Numbered from the stretch's first letter, positions 9,701 to 17,865 are shown. The stretch: 34,217 bases of DNA from an uncultured Bacteroidales bacterium (GCA_902770725.1 CACXUA010000024.1:1-34217), one strand, 5' to 3'. The notes: generated from the letters alone by a model not told the origin. Program-made: numbers and translations.

Positions 9701-10128
9701 GCTTCAACTGGACAATAACCATGAACGGACAGGCAGCCCCGATTGGACGCATGCTGTTCATGGGACAGATTGAGAACAACATTTACCTGCAGACGGGCGT
9801 CATCATGTTGATTGGTTTGCTTGCCAAGACGGCTATCCTTATCACGGAGTTCGCACTTGAGCGCCGCAGGAAAGGCATGGGCATCGTGGAGGCCGCCTTT
9901 GCTGCTGCCGAAGCACGTTTGCGCCCAATCCTCATGACGGTGTTGACGATGATTTTCGGTATGATACCTCTCGTCTTTGCAACTTCACCGTGCCTCTCTT
10001 CTTCATCATCTTCGAATACCTGCAGGAAAGGATTCGTCCCGTCATGCACGAAGAAGCCGACCAGCAGTTCCTTAAGGAAAGAGAGCGTTCGCAGAGAGAA
10101 AAGCAAGAATCAGATAACAAGAAAATAA
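6718..10128 (+). CDS. RND efflux pump, inner-membrane subunit (AcrB/HAE1 type), C terminus frameshifted
   Basis: Proton-driven multidrug exporter of the inner membrane, working as a trimer with its neighbours. The 1136-aa frame shows the N-terminal helix, the porter motif MSSTATNSGSATINVIFKQG, the TM4 aspartate pair D414-D415 (GTVVDDAIVVVE) and the TM10 lysine K1037 (GLLAKTAILITEF) used in proton relay. Two oddities. First, residues 652-704 insert two hydrophobic stretches flanking a basic loop into the periplasmic domain. Second, after MIPLVFA (A1088) the frame turns into a Ser/Lys-rich tail, while a typical TM12 sequence continues in another frame from 9984. About 25-28 codons including the conserved Gly-Ala-Asn-Gly loop are missing there. 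As written the pump lacks TM12 and may be inactive, or the sequence may contain an error. Confidence 0.9.
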   Translation: MKGNIFIKRPVMAISIAIMILLVGAISFSSLPLEQYPDIAPPTVSVYTTYTGASADAVMNAVIQPLEEAINGVENMLYMSSTATNSGSATINVIFKQGTDPDMAAVNVQNRVSRAQGLLPSDVTRVGVQTMKRQTSFLQIDALCSEDGKYDEDFISNYLDINVIPQIKRVEGVGDVMLLGGTYSLRIWMKPELMAQYDVIPTDISNALAEQNLESPAGQLGEKPVNGTHGDGIGNYYQYTLKYKGRLKEISEFEDIVIRANPDGTLLRLKDIADVELGAVSYAFHGEANGHPGVTFLCFQLAGANAKETNDRVSAKLEELSKDLPKGMKFVKMMSSNDFLLASISNVEETLLVAILLVVLVVYFFLQDFKATLIPSISIIVSLVGTFACLSMAGFTLNLLTLFALVLAIGTVVDDAIVVVEAVQAKFDAGYTSPYEATKDAMSDVTMAVISCTFVFMAVFIPVSFTGGTAGIFYTQFGLTLATAVGLSCVSALVLCPALCAMMMRPASEERRKGFFGTINYRTRLAYEATYTAMMEKYANVLRRMVSRKVRFYVCFGALAVAVVGMLFFASHLPGGLVPSEDQGVCMMNVSAVPGSNVASTYNVMNKAQKIIEEVPEVKDYTKVAGYGFMSGQGTSYGMSVIRLKPWGERQYGIGFGIATLALLAFIIALIVFIRGLIKRKHIGKKALAFAIITVLAAFAFLNYHPLDNMMSSSTMVANAKLNARLLKEIPEAQCFVFEPGMIPGYGMGSIELQLQDKTGTADKALFFDYTKKFITELSEHPEVGRCITTYERNFPQFQVEVDAAQCKRAGISPATVLSALASYCGGSYVSNMNQFSKVYRVMLQSNPQSRTTESDLSNMFIRNNGQMAPLSQFVKLTPVLGPEIDNRFNLFSSISVNVTANTGVSNTEVMKVIKDVHKEVFPEGYSYEYGGMAREEAETLDSYDTYLTYAICVILIFLILSCLYESFLIPFAVIFSVPAGLMGTYGFAWLWNTGFNWTITMNGQAAPIGRMLFMGQIENNIYLQTGVIMLIGLLAKTAILITEFALERRRKGMGIVEAAFAAAEARLRPILMTVLTMIFGMIPLVFATSPCLSSSSSSNTCRKGFVPSCTKKPTSSSLRKESVRREKSKNQITRK
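8671..8829 (+). other. Insertion encoding a predicted transmembrane hairpin in the RND pump
   Basis: Codes residues 652-704 of the pump. Two hydrophobic segments (about 652-678 and 687-704) flank the basic loop KRKHIGKK. They sit between VIRLKPWGER and the periplasmic stretch ending in FEPGMIPGYGMG, where AcrB-type pumps have only a short surface loop. The basic loop fits the positive-inside rule, so the chain could dip through the membrane and return. Confidence 0.6.
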
Positions 10129-10136
10129 GAGAATAA
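9984..10136 (+). pseudogene. Out-of-frame TM12 and C-terminal tail of the RND pump
   Basis: Read from 9984, this frame gives FTVPLFFIIFEYLQERIRP and then a charged tail, closing at TAA 10134-10136. That is the normal last helix and tail of an AcrB-type pump. It lies in a different frame from the preceding coding sequence, which breaks at 9981-9984. The stop sits 3 nt before the next ATG at 10140, the spacing expected if this were the original end of the gene. Confidence 0.85.
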
Positions 10137-10139
10137 GAA

Positions 10140-11531
10140 ATGAGCATATACATTAAGAAAGCCTCCCTTTGGGGAGGTTTGGTGGGGGCTATACTTCTGA
10201 GTTCCTGCCAGCTCTACAAGAACTACGAGCGTCCTGCCGACATCATTACCGACGGCATTTATGGCGACATGCAAACCGCTGGCGACAACAGCCTGGGCGA
10301 CTTGAAGTGGCGCGACATCTTTACCGACCCCAAGCTGCAGGTACTCATCGAAAAGGGTCTGCAGAACAGCGACATGAAGAATGCCGAGCTGAGAATCCAG
10401 GAAGCCGACTATGCCCTGAAGTGCGCCAAACTGGCCTACATCCCAAGCCTCTACTTCAATCCAAGCGGTACCATCAGCAAGGCATGGGACCCTTACGACC
10501 GCAATGACTATGCCGCCAGCAAGACCTATTCCCTGCCGGTTCAGATGAGTTGGCAAGTGGGGAGCATCGGTTCGCTGCGCAACAGCAAGAAGAAGGCCGA
10601 AGTGACGCGCGACCAACTCCGCAACGCCAAGCAAGCCATTCAGGCTCAAATCGTTGCAAGTATCGCCTCGATGTACTACAACCTCTCGATGCTTGACGAG
10701 CAACGGCTCTTAACGGTGCAGACGGAAGAAAACTGGGGCAAATACCTGCAGATGCAACAGCAGTTGATGAACGCAGGTCAGAGCAACATGGCAGCCGTTG
10801 CAAGCATCGAAGCCACCTATTACAGCATTCAAACGTCTGTCGTTTCCATCGATAACAGCATACATGCCTTCGAGAATGCTCTCTCAACACTTCTCGGCGA
10901 AACACAATTCCACATCGACAGGAACCCATTGGCCTCCTTCCAGACGCCTGCCATTTGCTCTACAGGCATGCCCATCACTATCCTCGACCGACGTCCGGAT
11001 GTTCGTGATGCTGAGTACAAACTGGCAGCTGCTTTCTACGACAAGAACATTGCATACAGCAGTTTCTTCCCGCAACTCAACATCACAGCTAACGGCCAGT
11101 TTACCAACTCCTTAGGTGGCGTCGTCAATCCAGGCGTGTTCATCGGTGCTGCTGTTGCAAGTCTTGCCCAGCCGCTCTTCGACAATGGAAGGATTCGCGC
11201 CAAGTACAAGGTCTCGAAAGCAGAAATGGAGATTGCCACAAATGACTTCAAGCAGGCAGTCATCAAGGCTGGAAACGAGGTGAATCTGGCAATGGACGAC
11301 ATCTATGTGGCCCGTGAAATGCAGGGGCTCATCGACAAGCAAGTGGAATCTCTTTCCAAGGCACTCGACGCCACGCAGAAACTCTATCAGAATACCGGCA
11401 CGAACTACTTGAATGTCATCACTGCACAGAACTCCCTACTCTCTGCCCAGATGAGCCAGATCAGCAACCGCATGGATGCCATTACCGCCACCATCAACCT
11501 CTATCAGGCACTTGGCGGCGGCGCAGAGTAG
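10140..11531 (+). CDS. Outer-membrane efflux lipoprotein (TolC/OprM, NodT family)
   Basis: Trimeric outer-membrane channel of the tripartite efflux system; 463 aa, family length. The signal peptide ends in LSSC (lipidated C23). Two outer-membrane efflux domains follow: one around residues 50-245 (LKWRDIFTDPKLQVLIEKGL, then an Asn/Ala/Gln-rich helical hairpin), the other around 275-460 (LDRRPDVRDAEYKLAAAFYDKNIAYSSFFPQ split by a loop, ending LYQALGGG). RRPDVRDAE is a typical signature of this family. It starts 3 nt after the out-of-frame end of the pump gene, so it is translationally close to it. Codons 8-17, inside the signal peptide, are formed by a palindromic repeat that recurs between genes elsewhere in the window. 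Confidence 0.93.
   Translation: MSIYIKKASLWGGLVGAILLSSCQLYKNYERPADIITDGIYGDMQTAGDNSLGDLKWRDIFTDPKLQVLIEKGLQNSDMKNAELRIQEADYALKCAKLAYIPSLYFNPSGTISKAWDPYDRNDYAASKTYSLPVQMSWQVGSIGSLRNSKKKAEVTRDQLRNAKQAIQAQIVASIASMYYNLSMLDEQRLLTVQTEENWGKYLQMQQQLMNAGQSNMAAVASIEATYYSIQTSVVSIDNSIHAFENALSTLLGETQFHIDRNPLASFQTPAICSTGMPITILDRRPDVRDAEYKLAAAFYDKNIAYSSFFPQLNITANGQFTNSLGGVVNPGVFIGAAVASLAQPLFDNGRIRAKYKVSKAEMEIATNDFKQAVIKAGNEVNLAMDDIYVAREMQGLIDKQVESLSKALDATQKLYQNTGTNYLNVITAQNSLLSAQMSQISNRMDAITATINLYQALGGGAE
10161..10188 (+). repeat. Palindromic dispersed repeat, copy 1 (inside a signal-peptide coding region)
   Basis: CCTCCC at 10162-10167 pairs with GGGAGG at 10172-10177, followed by TTTGGTGGGGG. Related elements lie at 28411-28438 and, in the opposite orientation, 33401-33431. 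This copy is translated as SLWGGLVGA in the outer-membrane factor's signal peptide. Confidence 0.7.
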
Positions 11532-11582
11532 AATCAAAAAGCAGGCTTAATTGGTACAACCTATAGATAATCGAGAAAAGCC

Positions 11583-12476
11583 ATGAAGAGATTCTTATTA
11601 TCTCTGCTTACGTTAATCACTTTTAGTGCAATTGCACAAGATAGAGTTTCCCTTATCAGAGAGAAACTGATGAGCCGTAATTGCAGTTCCGTTATTGTCG
11701 CCGCGCATCGAGGTGACTGGCGTAACTTTCCCGAAAACTCTCTCGAGGCCATTGACAATGCCATCAAGATGGGAGTTGATATTGTAGAGTTGGATGTTCA
11801 GCGCACAAAAGACGGACAACTCATTCTCATGCACGACCCCACACTAAACAGGACGACCACGGGCAAGGGAGCCATAGCAGACACCACGTTGGCCTACATC
11901 AAGACTTTGAAACTCAGAAACGGGTGCGCTATCCGTACCATTCATAATGTTCCCACACTCGAAGAAGCCTTACTGCATGCCAAAGGAAAGGTGATGCTCA
12001 ACTTGGATAAGGCAGACCGATACTTCGAACAAGTTTATGAATTGATGAAGAAAACGGGAACCACCAAGCAGATAATAATGAAGGGGAATTCGTCTGCAGA
12101 AAAAGTAAAGGAACTCTATGGCGACTATCTGAAGGACGTCATCTACATGCCCATCGTGAACCTCGACAAAGAGAATGCCGAGGAACAGATAGAGACGTTT
12201 ATCGGCAATATGCATCCCGTAGCTTTTGAGCTCCTGTACAAGGAAGACACCAATCCTTTGCCCAAGAAGCTGAAAGAGACAATGCAGGGACGTTCCCTCA
12301 TTTGGTACAACACCCTTTGGGACACAATGGCTGGCGGACACGACGACGATGCCTCCCTGCAAGATTTCAATAATGGCTATGGATATCTGATAGACGTACT
12401 GGGTGCAAGAATCATTCAGACCGACCGCCCACAATTCCTCCTTGATTACCTACGTTCGAGGAACCTACACGACTAA
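11583..12476 (+). CDS. Secreted glycerophosphodiester phosphodiesterase family protein
   Basis: Hydrolyses glycerophosphodiesters (deacylated phospholipids) to glycerol-3-phosphate and an alcohol; 297 aa. The signal peptide (MKRFLLSLLTLITFSAIAQ) ends with a typical cleavage site and no lipobox, so it is probably periplasmic. GDPD motifs are clear: AHRGDWRNFPENS with the catalytic HRG, VDIVELDVQRTKDG with metal-binding Glu and Asp, and LMHDPTLNRTT with the second catalytic His. Late motifs are weaker, but VMLNLDKAD and a final GARIIQTDRP fit the barrel's last strands. It lies 51 nt after the efflux operon, without a clear promoter, and converges with the GH92 gene over a shared hairpin. The exact substrate is unknown. 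Confidence 0.9.
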   Translation: MKRFLLSLLTLITFSAIAQDRVSLIREKLMSRNCSSVIVAAHRGDWRNFPENSLEAIDNAIKMGVDIVELDVQRTKDGQLILMHDPTLNRTTTGKGAIADTTLAYIKTLKLRNGCAIRTIHNVPTLEEALLHAKGKVMLNLDKADRYFEQVYELMKKTGTTKQIIMKGNSSAEKVKELYGDYLKDVIYMPIVNLDKENAEEQIETFIGNMHPVAFELLYKEDTNPLPKKLKETMQGRSLIWYNTLWDTMAGGHDDDASLQDFNNGYGYLIDVLGARIIQTDRPQFLLDYLRSRNLHD

Positions 12477-12495
12477 ATGAAGGTGGCTGACAACC

Positions 12496-12539
12496 GAAGT
12501 GAACCCCAGAAGTATTGTCTAACTTCTGGGGTTCACTTC
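12496..12539. terminator. Bidirectional hairpin between convergent genes
   Basis: A perfect 18-bp stem: 12496-12513 pairs with 12522-12539 around an 8-nt loop (ATTGTCTA). It sits between the GDPD stop (12476) and the GH92 stop (12564). No strong T run follows on either strand, so it may end transcription poorly by itself or protect 3' ends. Confidence 0.7.
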
Positions 12540-12563
12540 AAATAGGCACACCCTCATTCCTTT

Positions 12564-14912
12564 TTACTTCTTTTGAGTAGGCTTTGAGGCGTCCGGCTTC
12601 TTGGTCATGGTCAGTTGCATCGTACCGCCCTTGACGACGTCCGAGAACTTGATGCTGCCCGAGGTGCTCTTCTTTCCGTTGATGACCTTCGAGGACTTTA
12701 CATAAACGTTCTGCTTCGAGTTGTTCTTGGCGGTGATGACAAACTCGTCGCCCTTGTAGTACTGTTTGTCGAGCTTGATGGTCACTTTGTCAAAGATGGG
12801 GCTGCCGATAGAGAACGAGGGGTCTGGCGAGGTAAGTCCATCGACGGCAAACAGTCCGATGCCTGCCATCACGTACCAAGAGCCCAACTGTCCCTGGTCT
12901 TCATCCTGTCCGTAGCCGTAGCCGTGGATGCCGTCGGTACCGTAGAACTCGTCACATATCGCGCGAACCCACTTCTGGGACAAGTCCGGGCGACCGCTAT
13001 GATTGAAGAGCCACGAGATGTGCAGGCAGGGTTGATTGCCCTGATTGTAGTACGTGCGAAGTCCTGCGAAAGCGTCAATCTCCTTGCCACCCGAGAAGAT
13101 TTGGGGCTGTGAGGCTGTGAAGATGTCGTTCAAACGCTTGTTGAACTCGTCGCGTCCCACTTTCTTGATGAGTTCTTCGGGCATGTGAGGAACATAGAAG
13201 GTGTATTGAACGGCATTGCCCTCCTGGAATCCACGCCACACCTGCATGGGGTCGAAGTTCGCGATGAAGTCGCCATTCCTCAGACGCGGGTGCATGTAGC
13301 CGGTCTTTTCATCAAAGATGCGCTCCCATCCGCGAGCCATCCACATCAGTTTCTCCAGGTTCTCTGTCTTGCCGAGGCTCTTTGCGAGCATAGCCGTAGC
13401 GTAGGCCGAGAAAGAATATTCCAGCGTGTGAGAGCCAGAGAAGTAGAAGTCTTCGCCGCGTTCGCCAAGGTTCTTGTGCGGAGCATACCCAAGTTCCACG
13501 AAGTCGGCGGTGTCGTCCTTACCTGCTCCGGAAGGGCGATGATTGCCGTCCATCTCGTTCTTCAGGCAAGCCTCGTATGCGAGGTCAAGGTCGAAGTCAC
13601 GGATGCCGCATTGATAGGCCGCGTCGATCATGAGGGGCAACTGGTTCGTGCCTACTCCGGAAACGTATTTCGAGTTGGCCAGACCATCGGCAAGCCAGCC
13701 GCAGTCCTTATACTCCTGAAGCGTCGAGGAGACGAATTCCGACAGATGATCCGGGTAAGCGAGGGCCCAGAGCTGTGTCAAGTTCCATTGTCCGCCCCAC
13801 ATCGCATCGGTATTAAACATTTGGAATTTGGGCTTTCCGCCTTCCATGGGAACCTGCCCGATAGTGCCGTCGTGCTTGGGATACGCGCCGTTCACATCGC
13901 TCATCACGCCTCTGCCGAGCAATCCGTGGTAGAGACCCGAGTAGAACTTCTTGAGGTCCTCACTATTCTTGCCTTCTACTTGGATTCGGCTCAAAGCCTC
14001 TTCCCATGCCTGTTGCGAGGCGGCTTTGGCTTGGTCGAAGGTGACGCCAGTTGCCTCTGCCTTGAGGTTGATGCGGGCATTCTGCACAGAAGTGTAGCTG
14101 ATGCCAACCTTGACGGTAATCTGCTCACCTTCTTTCGTGTGGAAGTTCAGGTAGGCTCCTGCTCCGACGCCATGCGCATAGGTACGGTCGTCGTAAGCCT
14201 CGTCGCCATTAAACGTGCCGACAAATACGGGTTTCTTGTCCACAACGGCCGAGAAATAGATGCGTTGGTCGGCATTCGGCTGGTACTTCTTGATGTATTC
14301 GGGTCGCGTGATGACGTATCCCTCGACGGTTCCGTCCTCGTTCACCCAGACTTCCGAGTCCTTTACCTTGCCACTCTCGCCTTGCTGATGACCGATATCG
14401 AAGATGAGATGCGCCATTTGTGTCTCGGGATAGGTAAAGCGGAGATAAGCCACGCGCTGTGTCGCCGTCACTTCCGCATTGATGTCGTACTCGTCGAGCT
14501 TAACCTGATAGTAGCCAGCAGTTGCATATTCGTTGTCGTGAGAAAAGCCGGAACGATAGCCGCGAGGTCCCGTGCCGTCTGGGTTGCCAGGTGTTGTCAG
14601 CAGAAGGCCTGTAGAGGGAGCAACCGTGATGCCTCCCACCTGAAACTCGTGGGTGCAGACAAAGCCCTCGATGGACGTGTCGCGATAGTCGTAGCCGGTA
14701 GCTTGCCAACCATCTGCATTACCGAGAGAGCCGTTGGTTGACGGGCCTGGTTTGGCCATTCCGAAAGGCATCGAGCCTGGAGCGAAGTGGAACGAACGAC
14801 AATGAGCCGTGCCGATGCGGGGCTCAACATACTGTAGGAGCGACTGCGAGGGCTGTGCCGTCGAGCCGAATGCGCAAGCCAAAAAGGCCGCGAAAAGCAG
14901 GTTTCTTTTCAT
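12564..14912 (-). CDS. Glycoside hydrolase family 92, putative alpha-mannosidase
   Basis: Exo-acting alpha-mannosidase family common in gut Bacteroidetes, used on N-glycans or yeast mannan; 782 aa, usual length. Signal peptide MKRNLLFAAFLACAFGSTAQ has no lipobox, so it is probably periplasmic. GH92 hallmarks are present: PRIGTAHCRSFHFAPGSMPFGMAKPGPSTNG at the N-terminal beta domain (shown here only as a pointer to residues 30-62), the catalytic-domain motif FQEGNAVQYTFYVPHM with the probable acid Glu, and GQDEDQGQLGSWYVMAGIGLF with the paired acidic residues used for base catalysis. The first ATG in this frame (14966) lies upstream of the -7 element, so 14912 is chosen. No SusC/SusD pair is nearby, so this is not a standard polysaccharide-utilisation locus. 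Linkage specificity cannot be read. Confidence 0.92.
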   Translation of the reverse strand: MKRNLLFAAFLACAFGSTAQPSQSLLQYVEPRIGTAHCRSFHFAPGSMPFGMAKPGPSTNGSLGNADGWQATGYDYRDTSIEGFVCTHEFQVGGITVAPSTGLLLTTPGNPDGTGPRGYRSGFSHDNEYATAGYYQVKLDEYDINAEVTATQRVAYLRFTYPETQMAHLIFDIGHQQGESGKVKDSEVWVNEDGTVEGYVITRPEYIKKYQPNADQRIYFSAVVDKKPVFVGTFNGDEAYDDRTYAHGVGAGAYLNFHTKEGEQITVKVGISYTSVQNARINLKAEATGVTFDQAKAASQQAWEEALSRIQVEGKNSEDLKKFYSGLYHGLLGRGVMSDVNGAYPKHDGTIGQVPMEGGKPKFQMFNTDAMWGGQWNLTQLWALAYPDHLSEFVSSTLQEYKDCGWLADGLANSKYVSGVGTNQLPLMIDAAYQCGIRDFDLDLAYEACLKNEMDGNHRPSGAGKDDTADFVELGYAPHKNLGERGEDFYFSGSHTLEYSFSAYATAMLAKSLGKTENLEKLMWMARGWERIFDEKTGYMHPRLRNGDFIANFDPMQVWRGFQEGNAVQYTFYVPHMPEELIKKVGRDEFNKRLNDIFTASQPQIFSGGKEIDAFAGLRTYYNQGNQPCLHISWLFNHSGRPDLSQKWVRAICDEFYGTDGIHGYGYGQDEDQGQLGSWYVMAGIGLFAVDGLTSPDPSFSIGSPIFDKVTIKLDKQYYKGDEFVITAKNNSKQNVYVKSSKVINGKKSTSGSIKFSDVVKGGTMQLTMTKKPDASKPTQKK

Positions 14913-14943
14913 ATAAATAATATATAATGTGTGACTTTCTGTG

Positions 14944-14977
14944 CAAAGATACACATATTCCTGCAATAAAACAACAA
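14944..14977 (-). promoter_or_regulatory. Promoter of the GH92 gene
   Basis: On the minus strand TATCTTTG (plus 14944-14951) is preceded by TTG (plus 14972-14974) at 20 nt spacing. The transcript would start near 14937, about 25 nt before the ATG at 14912. Confidence 0.7.
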
Positions 14978-15019
14978 GTCAGGCACAGAAAATATAGAAA
15001 GTTATTGTGGGGCGTTGAA

Positions 15020-15135
15020 AAATTAGGCGTGCTTAATTGGAAAACTCGGCGTGCCAAATTGAAGAAGTCGGCGTGCCGAATTGAAGAACTTGGCACGCCG
15101 AATTGGAGAACTTGGCGAGCCGAGTTGGAGAAGCC
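15020..15135 (-). repeat. 22-nt tandem array B, 3' of the flippase gene
   Basis: GGCGTGC or GGCACGC cores recur at 15026, 15048, 15070, 15092 and 15114, exactly 22 nt apart. Read on the minus strand the best units contain AATTTGGCACGCCGACTTC, close to array A. The array begins about 17 nt after the flippase stop and lies upstream of the GH92 promoter. Confidence 0.9.
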
Positions 15136-15151
15136 GACTACAGTCGTTTCT

Positions 15152-16666
15152 CTACTTCCTGAGTTTGCGAACCAAACACTTCATGCAATCCGACCGATGC
15201 AGCAACCGAGAGACACTCAAAGCGACCGATGCAATGAAGGCAATAGCGCCCGTTGTGTACCGCTCCTCATCAGAAGGAGAAACAAGATAGCAGTACTCCA
15301 CAGCCACAAGCAAACAAGCAAGTTGTCCGAGGCAGAACAGGAATGTACTCCTACGGAAAATGAATCCGTAGCGGAAATGGCAGAAGAGGAAATAAATCAC
15401 CACATCGTAAAGGGCTCCTACGCTGAACGCAATGCCTGCTCCGACAAGTCCAAACGAATTGTAACACCACCAGATGAGCAAGCCAAAGAACACATCAAAG
15501 CACACCTCAAGCACGAGATATGTGATGCTGTGACCTTTCGCCAGAACGCTGTAACCCATTGGCAGAGAGATACATCGCAGGAAAGAATAGAAGACAGAAA
15601 GCGTTGCCATACCCGTCACGACAAGGAACTCGTCCTTGTAAAGCAGTTGCAACACAAACGGCATGAGTACGACAAGCAGAATCAACATAGGCGTGATGAG
15701 CAACGTACACACGTCAATCTGCTGATTGATGGTGTCGTTCATGCGTTGCCTGTCGTTATTCACGGCCGAGAGACGCGGGAAATAATCGGACTCCAAAGCA
15801 AGGAAGACCAGTCCCGAATAACCTACCATCACCTTCCAACCTGCGCTATAATAACCCAACTCTGCTTCCGAATGACTGGAAAGGATGATAGCCACGATGG
15901 CAATCGGCAGGAAGGAATTGGCCACGCCTGCCAGCACGTAAGGTATGCCGACTTTTATGAGCGGCAAACCCTCGCAAAAGGTTTTCTGCGAGAGGGGTTT
16001 CACCTTGTAAGACACCAAACGAAGCGAGAAAGAGAAATGCACGACTGCAGACAGGAATCCGCAGGCAATCAGTCCAACTATAACGCCTCGAATGCCCAAT
16101 AAATAGTAAAGAGGTATCGTGCAGAACAACGTTCCGAGAGCAAGAATCGTCTCGATGACAGCCACCTTCCGCACCTGTCTGAGGCCTTTCAGGATAGCAC
16201 ATTCGCCTTCCGCAATGATATTACTCACGGCTACCAACGAGGTGAGCATTACTGCAGGCCAGCGAGTCCAGTCGTGATTGAAATAGAAATAACTGATGAT
16301 GGGCGAGAAGAAAAGGCAAATCAAGACAGACAGCATGGCCGACCACAACACCCAGGTACGAATGACCATCACTTGATGCGCTATCTGTTCCTCTGTTCCG
16401 TTCTCGAACAACTCACTCGTCTTTCGCGTGGCATTCAAGGGAATACCCATGTTGCTGGCGTTGTTCAGGAACTCGAAGACAGCATTATAAGCCGTAATGA
16501 GGCCAATGCCCCAACTGCCCAAGATTATAGCCGTAAGCTTCTCACGCACGACGCTGACCGACATCTTCAAGCCTTGTACACCACCAAAGATGCCCGTGTA
16601 CTTCAGTACATGGTCAAATGAGGTGTCACTCGTCTCTGGGTTATGAAGATTCTTCAGATCGTCCAT
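15152..16666 (-). CDS. Polysaccharide flippase-like membrane protein (MOP/Wzx superfamily)
   Basis: Integral membrane protein of about 504 aa with 12-14 hydrophobic helices, of the type that moves lipid-linked sugar units across the inner membrane. The N-terminal stretch GGVQGLKMSVSVVREKLTAI and the conserved LGSWGIGLITAYNA are typical of Bacteroidetes O-antigen or exopolysaccharide flippases; later helices include AGVANSFLPIAIVAIILS and LITPMLILLVVLMPFVLQLL. The glycosyltransferase upstream supports a role in surface-glycan assembly. A start at 16681 is possible, but it lies almost at the predicted transcription start, so the ATG at 16666 is preferred. The 391-aa opposite-strand frame is a shadow. 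The transported sugar is unknown. Confidence 0.87.
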   Translation of the reverse strand: MDDLKNLHNPETSDTSFDHVLKYTGIFGGVQGLKMSVSVVREKLTAIILGSWGIGLITAYNAVFEFLNNASNMGIPLNATRKTSELFENGTEEQIAHQVMVIRTWVLWSAMLSVLICLFFSPIISYFYFNHDWTRWPAVMLTSLVAVSNIIAEGECAILKGLRQVRKVAVIETILALGTLFCTIPLYYLLGIRGVIVGLIACGFLSAVVHFSFSLRLVSYKVKPLSQKTFCEGLPLIKVGIPYVLAGVANSFLPIAIVAIILSSHSEAELGYYSAGWKVMVGYSGLVFLALESDYFPRLSAVNNDRQRMNDTINQQIDVCTLLITPMLILLVVLMPFVLQLLYKDEFLVVTGMATLSVFYSFLRCISLPMGYSVLAKGHSITYLVLEVCFDVFFGLLIWWCYNSFGLVGAGIAFSVGALYDVVIYFLFCHFRYGFIFRRSTFLFCLGQLACLLVAVEYCYLVSPSDEERYTTGAIAFIASVALSVSRLLHRSDCMKCLVRKLRK

Positions 16667-16689
16667 CGCTTCTTTTTGCATTCGGGCTG

Positions 16690-16697
16690 CAAAGGTA
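16690..16697 (-). promoter_or_regulatory. -7 element for the flippase gene
   Basis: TACCTTTG on the minus strand, about 24 nt before the chosen start codon at 16666. No good -33 match is seen at the usual distance, so it may be weak or serve alongside read-through from the glycosyltransferase gene. Confidence 0.5.
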
Positions 16698-16719
16698 CAA
16701 AATAAATTTGGATTAGAGA

Positions 16720-17835
16720 TTACCTGTTAGGGATTATTTTCTCTAACCCTTCGAATAGCGACACATACTGGCGCGCAACCTTCTGGTAATGGTGATGTTT
16801 CTGAACAAACGCAACAGACTGACGCTTCGCCTCGGCAAGCCTTTCCGGATGCAGGACATATTGTTCCAACTGACGATATATTCCATCCTCATCACACGGC
16901 AGGTCAATCATCGGAAATGACTCCTTCTCCGAGAGCAACTCATATGCCTCGGGAATCGCGACAGTAGCAGCCACAATGCCCTTCGACATAGCAATCAAGG
17001 CATTCATGGCATAGCAAGTGTAGAGTTGATCGACGAGAATGTCGCTTCCCTCCATCATGCGGCAGTACTCGTCATACGGCACATTCTCCGCCTTGACGAG
17101 CGTAACCTTGTCGGGATAGTCGTCCCTTAACTTCTGCAACACCTTCCATAAGATGTCCGTTCCCTTTTCCTCGTCACGCTCCTTCTGTATCCCTATAAAG
17201 AAACGTACAGGGCCTTCTGTATCTTGAATGCATACAGGCTCCTCGGAAACCTCCATTGACAAAGGAACGAAACGTGTCTTCTCGGGGAAGTAATGATGCA
17301 GACTTGCCCAGTATTCGTAGCCTGTGCCGACGAGCAGATGGCTCGCTTCAGCCATGTGTTTGCCCAAAGCAACCACTTCCGGATGGTTCAGCCAGACGTC
17401 CGCCCTTTCTGTAGCGAAGTCATTGGTCCGTAACTTGTCCCCAACATTGAAGTCACTACTCCTGAAAAGCTTCGCCTCAATGCAGCCCTTGACATAGTAA
17501 TGACCGATTCCCAGCAAAGAAGTTACTGTGTAGCGGTTGTGCTTACGGATGAAATCAAAGAAGAAGCGCTTCAGGCCGGGCTTGAAGTCCATCATGAATT
17601 GTCCGTTGAAGTCAACAACATCATACCCTCTAAGCCTAGGCAACAACACAAGCCAGCGGAACAGATAGACTATGGCTCCCCAGCGACCAGCGCCCCGCTC
17701 AATGTACTTATCCACATGCATTTGCCGCCACTTCCCGCTTGTGCCTATAACCAGAGCCTCGTGACCAAGTTCACGCAACCCTTTTGCCAGAGTATAGCGT
17801 GCATTGCTGGCATCACCTATAAAAAGAAACTTCAT
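16720..17835 (-). CDS. Glycosyltransferase, GT4-like (GT-B fold)
   Basis: Predicted cytoplasmic or membrane-associated sugar transferase, 371 aa. The N terminus MKFLFIGDASNARYTLAKGL with ELGHEALVIG matches the acceptor-side Rossmann half of GT-B enzymes. The C-terminal half carries RFFIGIQKERDEEKGTDIL, DILVDQLYTCYAMNALIAMSKG and VAIPEAYELLSEKESFPMI, equivalent to the donor-nucleotide region of family GT4. The frame is open to 17892, but a -7 element at 17866-17873 lies inside that extension and the ATG at 17835 starts the conserved fold, so it is chosen. The flippase follows after 53 nt on the same strand. Donor and acceptor sugars cannot be inferred. Confidence 0.85.
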   Translation of the reverse strand: MKFLFIGDASNARYTLAKGLRELGHEALVIGTSGKWRQMHVDKYIERGAGRWGAIVYLFRWLVLLPRLRGYDVVDFNGQFMMDFKPGLKRFFFDFIRKHNRYTVTSLLGIGHYYVKGCIEAKLFRSSDFNVGDKLRTNDFATERADVWLNHPEVVALGKHMAEASHLLVGTGYEYWASLHHYFPEKTRFVPLSMEVSEEPVCIQDTEGPVRFFIGIQKERDEEKGTDILWKVLQKLRDDYPDKVTLVKAENVPYDEYCRMMEGSDILVDQLYTCYAMNALIAMSKGIVAATVAIPEAYELLSEKESFPMIDLPCDEDGIYRQLEQYVLHPERLAEAKRQSVAFVQKHHHYQKVARQYVSLFEGLEKIIPNR

Positions 17836-17865
17836 TCCTTTCTCAAAATTCAAGAGATTTAATCG

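Noticed and set aside
13185-14741. 518-aa plus-strand open frame
   Set aside because: It lies wholly antisense to the GH92 gene, whose minus-strand product has clear family motifs; the frame is a codon-bias shadow.
14927-16102. 391-aa plus-strand open frame
   Set aside because: Its first part translates the 22-nt array and the rest is antisense to the flippase helices; the protein is polar, low in pattern and unlike any family.
12564-17835. Polysaccharide-utilisation locus
   Set aside because: Despite the GH92 enzyme there is no SusC/SusD pair or hybrid regulator; the flippase and glycosyltransferase are biosynthetic.
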